The notes beneath the pieces are model-generated. The model worked only from the letters and a program-made list of their open reading frames with translations. It was not told where the DNA came from and searched no databases. From Piezodorus guildinii (lineage: Eukaryota > Arthropoda > Insecta > Hemiptera > Pentatomidae): 64,000 nucleotides of DNA. The stretch spans positions 103,965,563-104,029,562 of the forward strand of contig CM041297.1 in NCBI GenBank assembly GCA_023052935.1, in the 5' to 3' direction. Made by a program: the position numbers and the translations under genes. Each line of letters begins with the position of its first letter. The stretch's first letter is position 1. Shown piece by piece: positions 54,660 through 64,000 of the stretch.

Positions 54660-55195
54660 TTACTCGTAAATCTTCACCACTAAAGTAAGGGTTATTAGTT
54701 AGGGCTTCAAGGCGCAAAACATCAAAGGTCATCAACGCCTAAGCGAATGCTAACATAATTGTTAAACTTCTAGAAGAAAGAAGAAATAAATAAATATGAG
54801 TAATTATAAACAAAAGGTATACAAAGGGAAATCAATTGAGTATGGATAAACAAAATTAATTTAAAAAAAAAAAAAGTGTAATGATTGCGACGAACAACGT
54901 AATAATAATGAAATAAAGTTGTAACAAGAAATTTGTTTTTTAGAATAAAGCTTGAATGATGAACATAGTAAATTTTATAATTTGGGTATAAGGAGTTTTT
55001 TTCCGAAGAAATGCAAAGATTAATTTAATTAAATCCTCTTTATCTCCGGGAACTTTTGAAATATCTGGAACGATTCCCATTTTGTGAAGCTGCGAAGTAT
55101 AATATGGGCATTCTTGAATGATATGATTAATCGAGAGGGTTCCATTGCAATGTTGGCACAGGGGTGCAGGCTCGCGAGCAAAAAGGTAGAAATGT
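54660..55195 (-). pseudogene. 3' end of an I-like LINE (ORF2 C-terminal zinc finger)
   Basis: The minus strand encodes LCQHCNGTLSINHIIQEC, then VPGDKEDLIKLIFAFL. This parallels the CCHC finger at the end of the intact I-clade ORF2 (C1163-C1179 there). The frame ends near 54.95 kb. The 3' region has GGCGTTGATGACC and GATGTTTTGCGCC at 54742-54709. It is truncated on its 5' side at about 55195. Confidence 0.75.
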
Positions 55196-55800
55196 GACTG
55201 AAATAAGGGTATTTAGTTGTTTATTTAGTTAGAAAATACAGTTTCTTGGCCATAAACAAGAAGGTGCTGTGATCAATTACCAAGTGGATTTCCTAAACTA
55301 AAAAATGCCATTTAGTCTTGATATATTCCTAGTTATGCGAATTAATTACTATGTTTAATGTGTGATTTATTTATTTTTATGGATTAATTCTATGGAGTTA
55401 ATACAATTTGATAGAAAAAAATCGATGAACATGTGGATCCTCAATATAAAAGAAAAAAGATGAGGAAGGAACGTTATCTTATCTTTCGTGTATGAAATAT
55501 TGATGGCTTTTTTGCTTAATATAGGTCAGTGTCCTACTCAATAAATTTATGGTTCATAACTAAAGGACCTACAACAGTTCAATACTTTATATCAGTAACA
55601 ACAGCTAATAATATACCAAAGTGTAATATACCACATATTTTGAGTGTCATATAGCCCTATTATGTCCATACATTCATGTTTTACTTAGTTGCGATTGCAA
55701 AATATATTGTTAATTTAAAAAAAAAAAAAAAATTATTTTTTGGTAAGAATTTTTTCATTCAAAAATATTCTAAGGAAAAATTATCCATTTCAGTATCCAA
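55196..55800. other. AT-rich spacer
   Basis: Nothing recognised apart from an A-run at about 55718-55733. Confidence 0.4.
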
Positions 55801-55804
55801 ATAG

Positions 55805-55985
55805 CATTATATCCTTCTATGCCCAAGGTCACGGGTTCAAACCAGCTGGTGGCCCTAAATTCTTTATTATACCGTCCTTTGGGGGAAGGGAGGGACGGAA
55901 AAAGGTGGTTCCGTGCCTGTGGGATGTCACGTACTCGTTAAAGATCCCTGTCCTAATCGAATATAAGGAGTATTGTTCTTAAAAA
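55805..55985 (+). mobile_element. SINE type 3 fragment with B-box-like motif
   Basis: CTTCTATGCCCAAGGTCACG followed by GGTTCAAACC resembles the second half of a tRNA-derived head. The body has GTCCTTTGGGGG and GGTGGTTCCGTGCCTGTGGG. A related, more decayed stretch lies at 57.65-57.96 kb. The A-box half is not visible. Confidence 0.5.
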
Positions 55986-56211
55986 TTTTAATCAAATAGT
56001 TACTTTTAAACTTTTTTCTTGTACGAATTTAATTCTTTGAAATAAACTATTCTAATAAAGAATTAGATAAAAATTGCTCAGATTGGTCATACGAATAACT
56101 AACTAAACGAGGATACATATAAAATCTCTTTATGTATTGTTCATTGCCAAAGAATAAAAAAAAAAAAAAAATATATATCTTTTTTATCCAAATATCCAAA
56201 GAAAGACTTAC

Positions 56212-56304
56212 CTCAGAAAGATCAGGCTCAGGTTCGCTACTTGGATTGTGATCTTTATTTGTTTTGGCTGTGAGATTGGGGCTTCCATCTGCCACGACCG
56301 AGGC
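56212..56304 (-). CDS. Candidate host-gene exon, 93 bp
   Basis: On the minus strand an A-free pyrimidine run ending in CAG (56307-56305) precedes 93 bases that translate without stop in one phase. They encode ASVVADGSPNLTAKTNKDHN followed by PSSEPEPDLSE. GTAAGT follows at once (56211-56206), a textbook donor. The length is 31 codons, so including or skipping it would keep the frame. The peptide is hydrophilic and Ser/Pro/Glu-rich, typical of a disordered linker. I do not recognise the gene. No second exon was found in the window, so the neighbours would lie in long introns or beyond. Confidence 0.5.
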
Positions 56305-56397
56305 CTGAAAAAAAAAACAAAAAAACGTTAAATATTAATATTTGGTGTATAAGTACTAAAATTGAAAATTATTTTAAATAATAATAGTAATAATAGG

Positions 56398-56860
56398 CTT
56401 ACCGAACCCGAAGGTTCGATGCCGATACCATCAAATTCCGCCTACAGACTTGTCCAATGCTCACCGTTCAAGCCCAAGCCCCGAGATCAGCCTTAACGCA
56501 ATCCCTCCATCGACGCTTCGGCCAACTTTCTCGGAATCCGCTCCTCACCGAGCCCAAAAACTTTACTCGCCCATTTGAGTCTCCACGATGCAATCAACTC
56601 AATTATATTTACACCATACAAGTTCCGCAATTCTGCGTAGTTCAATCTTCTAAACTCCCCAGTGGCCTCATCTCTCTTCTGACCAAATATTTTACGTAGT
56701 ACCTTATTTTCGAATAACTTGAACCGTTTTTCATCCTTCAAAGTAAGCGGCCACGTTTCACATCCGTAGAATCAGAACCGTCGGGAGAATAATAGTTTTA
56801 TTATTCTAACCTTTAAGTTTTTAGATAGAAGCCGCGAACAAAGTAACTTAGCAACTGAAA
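56398..56860 (-). pseudogene. RTE/CR1-like LINE tail, copy 1
   Basis: Minus frames give FYGCETWPLTLKDEKRFKLF, then ENKVLRKIFGQKRDEATGEF, LNYAELRNLY and SWRLKWASKVFGLGEERIPR. This is the classic C-terminus of such LINEs. The 3' end is GGTTCGGTAAG followed by a TTA-type tail. It is broken by stops downstream. A second copy with the same end lies at 62.81-63.0 kb. Confidence 0.85.
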
Positions 56861-57649
56861 GTATTTAAGATACGAATTTAAAATAATATAAGGAAAATTG
56901 TTCTTCAAAATATAAAAGAAGAAAAAGATAAAAAATCGATTTATAAAGATTACATTAGGAAAGCTTATCTGCGTATATGAAATATGAAGAATTTCTACAT
57001 AAAATAGTATTAAAAATATATACCTACATATTTATATTATTAGAAAATATCTTGATCACCACTTCGAAAGTACATGGACCAAAATAGATTTAGAAATTTA
57101 TGTCTAAGTTTCACATTTTATGGCTTATCTTTGGCGGAAATGTTCCAGAAACTAATATTAATAATATTTTGGGTTTGTCGTATTATTAAATTAGTTCTGA
57201 AGGCACTAATATTGAAGGTGAAGACTAGCGCAATTTTTTATTTATTTTATATTGATTTGAGTCAAGATTGATTTGTAAAATTAATGAAACTTGAAGTAAG
57301 AATCCATGTTTGCATGTAAATACTCCAAGTAATACGAATACTCAAGCATTATTATTATTTAAAATTAATATTTTAGAATATATAAAATCCTTGGATAATA
57401 AAAAAAAAATTATTAAAATGCTTACATATGTATATAGCAATACATTTTTCTAAACTTAATGATTTTTAACTAATGTGCTATATTAGGGATTTTTTATATT
57501 ATTTTGTTTTGTTCTTATTTCATTGTACTAATTCGGATACTCAGAATCAAAAGTACAAGCGAATAGATCAACGAAAACACAACAAAAAAATAAGATCTAA
57601 TTGGTGTTTAGCAACACCTTCGCAAACATAATATTAAAGACTAGATATA
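56861..57649. other. AT-rich spacer
   Basis: The 65-codon frame at 57074-57271 is hydrophobic but has no known motif. Nothing else recognised. Confidence 0.4.
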
Positions 57650-57960
57650 GGGTTCTCCTGTGGTGCAGTGCTCTGTGTAACAGCTTTCTATACCCACTGA
57701 AGCCTGGCTGGAAGGATTTGAAGAGATTTTTAAAGGGAATAAAAACTCATTGGTTATGCCATCCTTTGGAAACGACATAAAATGGTTGTCCCAAGTCTTT
57801 GTGGTATCAGTCCACGGGTCACCTATTCTGTAGTAGCTAGCACAACAACCTTCTATGCCCTAGGTCGTGTGGAATATATGGCCCTAGCATTTTTAATGCT
57901 AGAAAAATATCCTTGGTTATATCGTATATTAAAGAAGAGAACAAGGAAACAACATAAAAT
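57650..57960 (+). mobile_element. SINE type 3 remnant, decayed, possibly dimeric
   Basis: It starts TTCTCCTGTGGTGCAGTGCT and TTCTATACCCACTGAAGCC. The second part has CTTCTATGCCCTAGGTCGTG and GGCCCTAGCA, matching the 55.8-kb fragment. ATCCTTTGGAAACG parallels GTCCTTTGGGGG there. The order suggests two units joined. A coding frame through it is not supported. Confidence 0.45.
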
Positions 57961-58900
57961 AGATAATTTCGGTTAGTCTTCAAGAGTTTAAAATATGTAA
58001 TATCATTCTTCAAAATATATTACTCTACATCATATATCCCTGTTTTTTAAAAGAATGACAAACACCATAGCGTATTGCTCCAAGAAGAGGTCCATGTTAG
58101 GTCGTGTGAGCATTGTATATTGCGTTTCATCGGGAAGCTTTGTAACATGCAAATAACTGGCTCGTCTTCATTACGATGAATCGATTTACATTGTCCGTCT
58201 ACGGCTTTGTGTGTGAATGATCATATATACAAGGAATATGGCTGGAAGCTAAATATATTGAAGCCAAGCCTGTACCTTAGCTTAATAAGATTTGGTAACT
58301 TAACATGCATGAAGAAACGATTTTGTAATGCTATTGACTAAAATAGGTTTGTAGGCCCGATCCAGCAAAATGGATTTTTGGCCTAAAGATGAACTCTCTT
58401 TCCCTCCCAATCCACTAAGCCCTCTCCTGTTTTGAAGTAAAGAGGGAGTGGGTCAAATCCTTTCAAAGGTTCGATTTTTGAGAACACCTTATCAGTTTCC
58501 TAATAAGATTCATTCAAGTTGTGTCTGGGGATCAACACGATATAATAGAACTTAACAGAAGGAATTTAGTATTCGTAAATCAATAATCGATCGAGCATAA
58601 CAATATTTACATATTAAAATGGTATTGATTATTATATTAATCAATAAAAAAACATGAATCAATTTCTTTTTTAATTTATTTGTTTGTTATTTTAAAGAAA
58701 AATATAATGCGTTGTCCGAAATATAAACTAAAAAAAAAGAAATAAAGGGGCATAAACAACACGCTTGATGGCTATTCAAACACTGCCTTTATTGGTCTTT
58801 TAATCCTCTATATATACCTTTCTCATGTTTACAAGAGGTGGTTTGGAATTAAGGCTGATATACTACCTTATCAGTCCTTAACTTATATAATATATAATAT

Positions 58901-58935
<35 letters not shown>

Positions 58936-60239
58936 TGAGAGAGAGAGAGAAAAAGAGTTTTAAAGAATTATATTCAGTTGCAAACATATGTTTTTTGATA
59001 AAATAATATATGAATATTAAGTTTTTATGTACTATAAACACTTGGGTTTATGCCCCATTCTTCACTTTACATTACCTTTCAAAGATAATTTTTTTTTTCA
59101 TAATCTTTAGCTATTTATGGAAACCAATGAACTAAAAAAAAAATAATAGGTATCTACATTTAAGCAAGGCACAGCATAAAAGTGAAGGTTTTATTGCATC
59201 GCACAAATGCAAAGAAAAAAATGATTGTAGTTATCGACAAAGAAGCAAAAAAGAGATCAAAACACTTTTTTTTCTTTACGTACTGGTCCTCGCTTGAATA
59301 GGCAAAAATGATTGGAAAATGTCTGATAAAAGTAAGTAAAAAGAAGAAGGAATATACACATATATATATGTATATGAAGTACGGCCATGTGGCAAACCAG
59401 CTCGAACATTTCCATTTGATGTTAGGACTACGGCTCAATAACCATCTATTTTCTTCGAGAGTATGGCGATTGTTCGAATACTCTAAAAGTGAAATTGGAA
59501 GGTCTACCCAGAAGATTAAAGCTCATCTTAGTCTTCGTAGAAAACGGTAGGCCTAAAACGATACAGCGCTTTAACTAGCAGAAAAAAACAAAACAAGTAG
59601 TGTCAAACATATCAACTAGAATAAATGCATTAAAAACAAAATACATTCTGAAGTTAATAACTCCGTGTCAATCTTATTTCTAGAAAACATGTTCGGTTTG
59701 AATCAAGACATAAACGAAAAAGATTTTGCTTACAAGCATTTAAACGGTAAAATCTTATTCTATTGGAAAATAAAGTGTTAACACACCTTAAAAATAAGAA
59801 CTGTAGTATTTCAAATTAATGAGTTAGAAATAAATAGCAAACTTTAAAAAGAATACTTAAATATACAATATAATAATTAAAAACACATGTTTTATATAAA
59901 CTTGATTAATGTACAATAGAACATTCCAAAAAGTATATGGCCATAAAAATATCGAGATAAAAAAGTTTTGTAACGGAACTACGAACTGGTAGCATTTTCA
60001 ATATCTTATTTTAAGATAGCAGATACCAAGACCGTTTTCTTTTCAGTCTCCTCGAAGTTTTATTAGGAATACTTACGGATAAAAGGTTACGGCATTGCAG
60101 TTAAAAATGTACTATTTCAATATTTAGGCAACCTAAAGCTCACAAAATACGAAATATAAATTGAGCTTTATATTGTAATAACTAATACTTTATTTAGTGA
60201 TAACTTATTATCGATTACTTTTATTCACATACATTTTCT
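57961..60239. other. Mostly AT-rich, with a possible decayed coding relic
   Basis: On the minus strand 58.05-58.23 kb reads VDGQCKSIHRNEDEPVICML and, in a shifted phase, PDETQYTMLTRPNMDLFLEQ. This is protein-like, but I cannot assign it. An (AT)n run lies at about 58890-58937. The 80-codon frame at 59308-59550 has no known motif. Confidence 0.3.
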
Positions 60240-60637
60240 ATCTTATAATTTAAATCTCCTGTCCAATCTCTTGAAAATAGATCACGCCATTCTGATTTTT
60301 ACATTCCTACCCACAAAACTAAATTTTTTGATCATTATTTTCATATCCACTTTGCAGCCCTCTAGAATTCCTTACCTATTTATATTCGTGATGCTTCTTC
60401 CTTTCTCTCATTCAAATTCCAACTTTTACAACATCTTTTAGAACTTCAAACTGACGCACAGCAATGTGAAAATCAGTTTCCAAATTTAAATGTAACATAT
60501 AATTAGATATTTTGCCCTGATCGTAGCATAATGGAATAATTAGGTTATTTTAAACTTCATCAACCCTAGTATCTTTTAAGAGAATTCTGTACTTTCTTTC
60601 ATTTTTAATTTTTTTATAATCAATGTTTTTTTTTTGT

Positions 60638-60674
<37 letters not shown>

Positions 60675-60828
60675 TATATATTTATTACTATTTTTTGCAC
60701 ATTGTAAATAAAATTAATTTTATTGGATTCTTGGCCACACATGCATATTAATATGTACTGTACAATATTGTCATTATTAAGGGCATAGTCCCAGAATAAT
60801 GTTTTATTATTAAAATTTAAAAAAAAAA
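60240..60828 (+). pseudogene. 3' tail of LINE family C, copy 4
   Basis: The C-terminal frame has SRHSDFYIPTHKTKFFDH and SLPIYIRDASSFLSFKFQLL. The 3' end has GCATAGTCCCAGAATAATGT near 60.79 kb and a short A-run. An (AT)n run lies at 60642-60671. 5'-truncated. Confidence 0.7.
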
Positions 60829-60841
60829 AAGGTCAAAATGA

Positions 60842-60875
60842 CTGACGTTTCGCTTTGATAAGTTTCAGGTTTTTT
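60842..60875 (-). ncRNA. Possible degenerate hammerhead-like motif
   Basis: The minus strand reads CCTGAAACTTATCAAAGCG, AAACGTCAGTC. The GAAACGTCAGTC end is like Penelope-type hammerheads, but the first core half is CTGAAAC instead of CTGATGA. Weak. Confidence 0.2.
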
Positions 60876-60993
60876 TTATTTCTATTATATTTACCATTTC
60901 ATTGACAAAATAAATTTGGTCCATTTTGGTTAACAACAAAGGAGCACACTAATGTTTTTATATAATAATTTGAAACCTGTTTCTGTAAGTATG

Positions 60994-61489
60994 AAAGGGG
61001 TGGCGTGGTCTAGTGGATAGGGTCTTGGGTTTGAATCTCGGCTGTGGAAGAATTTTATTTATTTTGTTAATTCAGTCGGGTGGCGGTATGGAGACATTCC
61101 TGGGGCAGACCCAGCCTCTATAAAGTGTAAAGATAGATACTTTATTTATTTACATAATATTTAAAATGTACACTCAATACAAATATGTTTGGTTTCATGA
61201 TTTCAATGGACCTTTTTTCATGATAACAGAGTTTCAATCATCCTTTGAATTTACTAATTATCATACAATATTTTGTTTAAGACAGTAGAAAAAGTAACAA
61301 AAAAAAACCTACACAATATAATCTATAAAGTGGGTACCCAAAAAATTGAGGGGAAAACCTGGCGGCTGACCGTGATCAAGGCCTAATCACCTCACTGCAC
61401 CGCCGTTGACCTAAAAACAGTATAAATCTCTATATATACTGAGCCCAAGACCCTTCATGGGTTGTTGTAATACAGGTTTTTTTTCTCTA
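60994..61489 (+). mobile_element. Type 2 SINE, split by a LINE tail, 8-bp TSD
   Basis: The TSD TAAGTATG is at 60986-60993 and 61490-61497. The head GTGGTCTAGTGGATAGGG and a B-box-like GGGTTTGAATCTCGG are both present. Body blocks AACCTGGCGGCTGACCGTGA, CCTCACTGCACCGCC and ACTGAGCCCAAGAC agree with the 20.3-kb copy. It ends CAGGTTTTTTTT. About 194 bases inside are a separate insertion. Confidence 0.85.
61128..61321 (-). mobile_element. 5'-truncated LINE tail inside the SINE, 11-bp TSD
   Basis: TSD TCTATAAAGTG at 61117-61127 and 61322-61332. The minus-strand end ATGTAAATAAATAAAGTATC resembles the 3' end of the LINE at 29.0-30.0 kb (ATGTAAATATGTAAATAAAG). Only untranslated sequence is left, so the family assignment is tentative. 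Confidence 0.8.
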
Positions 61490-61497
61490 TAAGTATG

Positions 61498-62804
61498 CTT
61501 CAACCCATCCATCATCAGCAGGGGTTGAAGTATAATACTATGATATTATTAAGCGTTAGTAAGTTTTTCAAATTATCGAGTTCACACACTTCAGTAATAT
61601 GAAGATAGAATAAAAAATTTAAGCATTAAAAATGTTACGTAAACTTCAAATTAAGACAGGTAATTCTACAAAACACATTTGAAGAGGAGTTAAATCCGAT
61701 TCGGAACTCACTTTATGAATTGGCATTTAGGTTTAATAAGATCCTACACCTTACCGAATTTATAAATAATTCATTGAAGGGGAGGCCTCTATCTGTGAGA
61801 GCTGTCTTGTTTAATAATCATAATGCTTTCACAGCACCCTCGGATCCAGTCTGCAAACTTCTCTGAATAGTCAAGATTATTTATAGAAAAGCAAGTCTTA
61901 AGTTAAAATATATATTAAAATAAAATAAAAATTGAATGTTTATTTGAACTAGAATGATATTTTTAAGAGAAATAAGAAGTAATAAAGAAATCATAACCTT
62001 TTTAATACGAAAAATAAAACTAGTATTTCCTTAGAAAATTTAATTTTGATAATTGAGAAGTTGAGTTCCAATAGGTACTAGATATTCTAGGAAATTTCAC
62101 AAATCCGCAAAAATCGTTCTTTGCTACATTATTAAATAAACTTATTTAATTATTTTCAAATTAAAATCTAACCATTTCAATAATGAACCTTTGTAATCGA
62201 CAAAAAAAAAAAAATAAATAAATAACCACCCCTAGAAATTTTAGAGTTTTCGTTTCAAGACGCGTAGAATCCGAATAACGAATAAAAAACTAATCGGTTT
62301 ATCCGCCGTCCGCGGCATTTCTCCGAAACTACTGGACCATTTTTTTTTTAAATTCCCTACAAAAATACTTGTCCATTCAACGAGGATCCTAACACCTAGT
62401 CGTTGATATCTGGTTACTTATAAAATGGCGGTCGATTAAACGTGATTTTATTCATTAACTCAGTTATTTTGGGAGATAGAAACAAAATTGATTAGTGTTT
62501 TTAACCAAAAAAACCGCGAATAATTTTAAAATAGTGAAAAAAGAAAAGAAAAAAAATTGAAATTTGTCACATAAATACGCTTATAATTCTTATAGTTATT
62601 TTTGAAGGTAGAGAAAAGTGTGTATAGAGTTTTAGAATCAGTAAAGCGCGATAAACAAAAAAAAAAAAAAAAAAAAAAAAAAAAGGAAAATGAAAACAAT
62701 TGAAATCTCGCTTATATATATGCTTGTAACTACGTTAGTTTCGAAGATAAAGAAAAAAATCATTATTGTTTTTTAACTGAATTATATAATAATAATAATA
62801 AAAT
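61498..62804. other. AT-rich stretch with a Penelope-like hairpin at its start
   Basis: CTTCAACCC and GGGTTGAAG form a 9-bp stem around CATCCATCATCAGCAG at about 61499-61530. The minus strand reads CTGATGATGGATGGGTTGAA, hammerhead-like but with GAAG in place of GAAA. A run of A lies at 62654-62684. Nothing else recognised. Confidence 0.3.
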
Positions 62805-63000
62805 GCTTACCGAACCTTAATAAAATCCTCTCATCGACGCTTCGGCCTACCTTTCGGACGCCTACCAGTGTCGGAATACCAACCTTCTCGGAATCCGTTC
62901 CTCACCAAGCCCAACAACTTTACGCGCCCATTTGACTCTCCGCGATGCTATCAACTCAATTATATTCACAGGGTACAAACTCCGCAATTCCGCTGAATTA
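62805..63000 (-). pseudogene. RTE/CR1-like LINE tail, copy 2
   Basis: Same family and same 3' end (GGTTCGGTAAGC, then a TTA-repeat tail) as 56.4 kb. The minus strand has the segment equivalent to ELRSLYPVNIIELIASRRV and KWARKVVGLGEERIPRRL, with stops and a deletion. Only about 195 bases remain. Confidence 0.7.
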
Positions 63001-64000
63001 TATTAAAGAGAAAAAATAAAAGAAAAAAAATTGAAATTGTTCACATAAATACGCTTACAACTCAGTTATTTTTAATCAGTAAAGAGCGATAAAAAAAAAA
63101 ATCATTTGTATATTCAAGCAACAAGTTAAAATAGAAGTAATTACAGCAAAAATCATTTATTATTGAAGATAGAGAAAAATCGAAAAGATTAATACAACGC
63201 GATGAACAAAGGACAAAAAAAAATCATCTTATATGGTCAAGCTACAACTTATTTTTTGCTTTTAGTGTTATTTGGTAGAGAATTGAATTTGGACTAAATG
63301 AGAAAAGAATCTTTGAAATTGGTTAACTACTAGCTTTGAATTAGTGCTTCTCATATTACTTAATATCAACAGTTATACCCTAATATTGTTATTTGGAAAT
63401 AATAAACCATTGTGTAATAATTTGCAGCGTTGTTTTTTACTATTTTAATAACACTATTTTATAGTTATGTAATGGAATGATTTTGTATGATTTGGAACGA
63501 TCATCCTAAATCGACTTTTTAAAATACTTGAATTTTGAGAATTAGATAAAATTAAATAGACGATTATTTAATTTAAATGATTAGAATACAAATATATCAA
63601 AATATCAATTTCGTAGAAATTTCATTTCTTTATTTTTTATTTTTTGGCTGGTTCAATGGAAAACAAGCATTTTTCAACCATTTTTAATATGCACATATTC
63701 TACATTTTAATTACGTGAGTACTATAGCTGCAAGTGTGCTCTGCCCATGAGAAAACAAACATTGACAGGATTTATTATTTTCCATAATATTTTTTCTTTT
63801 TTTCAATTTGTTTGTTTGTTTTTTAAGGATCTTTTAAATGAATTCAGAGGTGGCTACGCAAAACTTGAATTACAGAAGGTCAAGATTATTCGATGAGAAA
63901 TTCTCACAGTTATTTTAGATCATTGAGTCATTGAAGGCTTTATTTTGTTCTTTAACACTTCCGATATCATGAACATAATTTTTATTTAAAATTTATAGAA
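63001..64000. other. AT-rich terminal stretch
   Basis: No coding frame, repeat match or exon-like signal recognised up to the window end. Confidence 0.4.

Noticed and set aside
59308..59550. 80-codon frame on the plus strand
   Set aside because: Begins in A-rich sequence and has no recognisable domain or conservation evidence.
1..64000. LTR retrotransposons, endogenous viruses, CRISPR arrays, rRNA genes
   Set aside because: No long direct repeats with primer-binding sites, no protease/integrase or envelope-type frames, no regular spacer arrays and no rRNA-like sequence were seen.

Overview
This 64 kb window is AT-rich eukaryotic DNA, most likely from an insect. It holds mariner, jockey-clade and I-clade LINEs, a Penelope-like element, tRNA-headed SINEs and foldback MITEs. 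There are no prokaryotic operons, no rRNA and no CRISPR array. The order or species cannot be named from sequence alone. Almost everything recognisable is mobile DNA. The only host-gene signal I can defend moderately is one 93-bp candidate exon on the minus strand near 56.2 kb, so the window may be largely intron or intergenic.

Layout. 1-8.2 kb: several copies of one non-coding repeat (here called family R), a 264-bp near-perfect palindrome at 1.4-1.7 kb, and a decayed LINE on the minus strand at 2.3-3.7 kb. 8.7-11.5 kb: a piggyBac-like MITE, a LINE tail, and a rearranged jockey fragment. 13.0-15.3 kb: a Penelope-like element (reverse transcriptase plus GIY-YIG nuclease) between 192-bp inverted arms, next to a second Penelope-type end. 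17.8-20.5 kb: an R copy carrying a LINE tail, then two SINEs with clear target-site duplications (TSDs). 21.2-30.2 kb: a four-part nest. An R copy is split by a mariner, which is split by a complete 6.26-kb I-clade LINE with two open frames and a 12-bp TSD. The same R copy is split again by a 5'-truncated LINE with an 11-bp TSD. 31.5-34.5 kb: LINE tails. 35.1-40.6 kb: an R copy, a SINE head fused to a reverse-transcriptase fragment, and a jockey-type element folded into a 1,069-bp inverted repeat. 43-48 kb: a 390-bp MITE, a long poly-A run, AT microsatellites, LINE tails and more R copies. 48.7-53.4 kb: a full jockey-clade LINE with two intact frames and a poly-A tail. 54-63 kb: tails of I-like and RTE/CR1-like LINEs, SINEs and the candidate exon.

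How the parts relate. The two intact LINEs each encode a zinc-knuckle ORF1 and an endonuclease-reverse transcriptase ORF2. They are the only elements here that could plausibly be active. Decayed relatives of the jockey element lie at 9.7, 31.6 and 33.8 kb. The R family has no coding capacity. It has short inverted repeats near both ends, an internal CA microsatellite and an 18-bp palindrome at one end, which resembles Helentron-derived non-autonomous elements (inference). The items most worth a second look are the R family, the same-site LINE insertion in two R copies, hammerhead-ribozyme-like motifs in Penelope-type ends, and the 1.07-kb inverted repeat.
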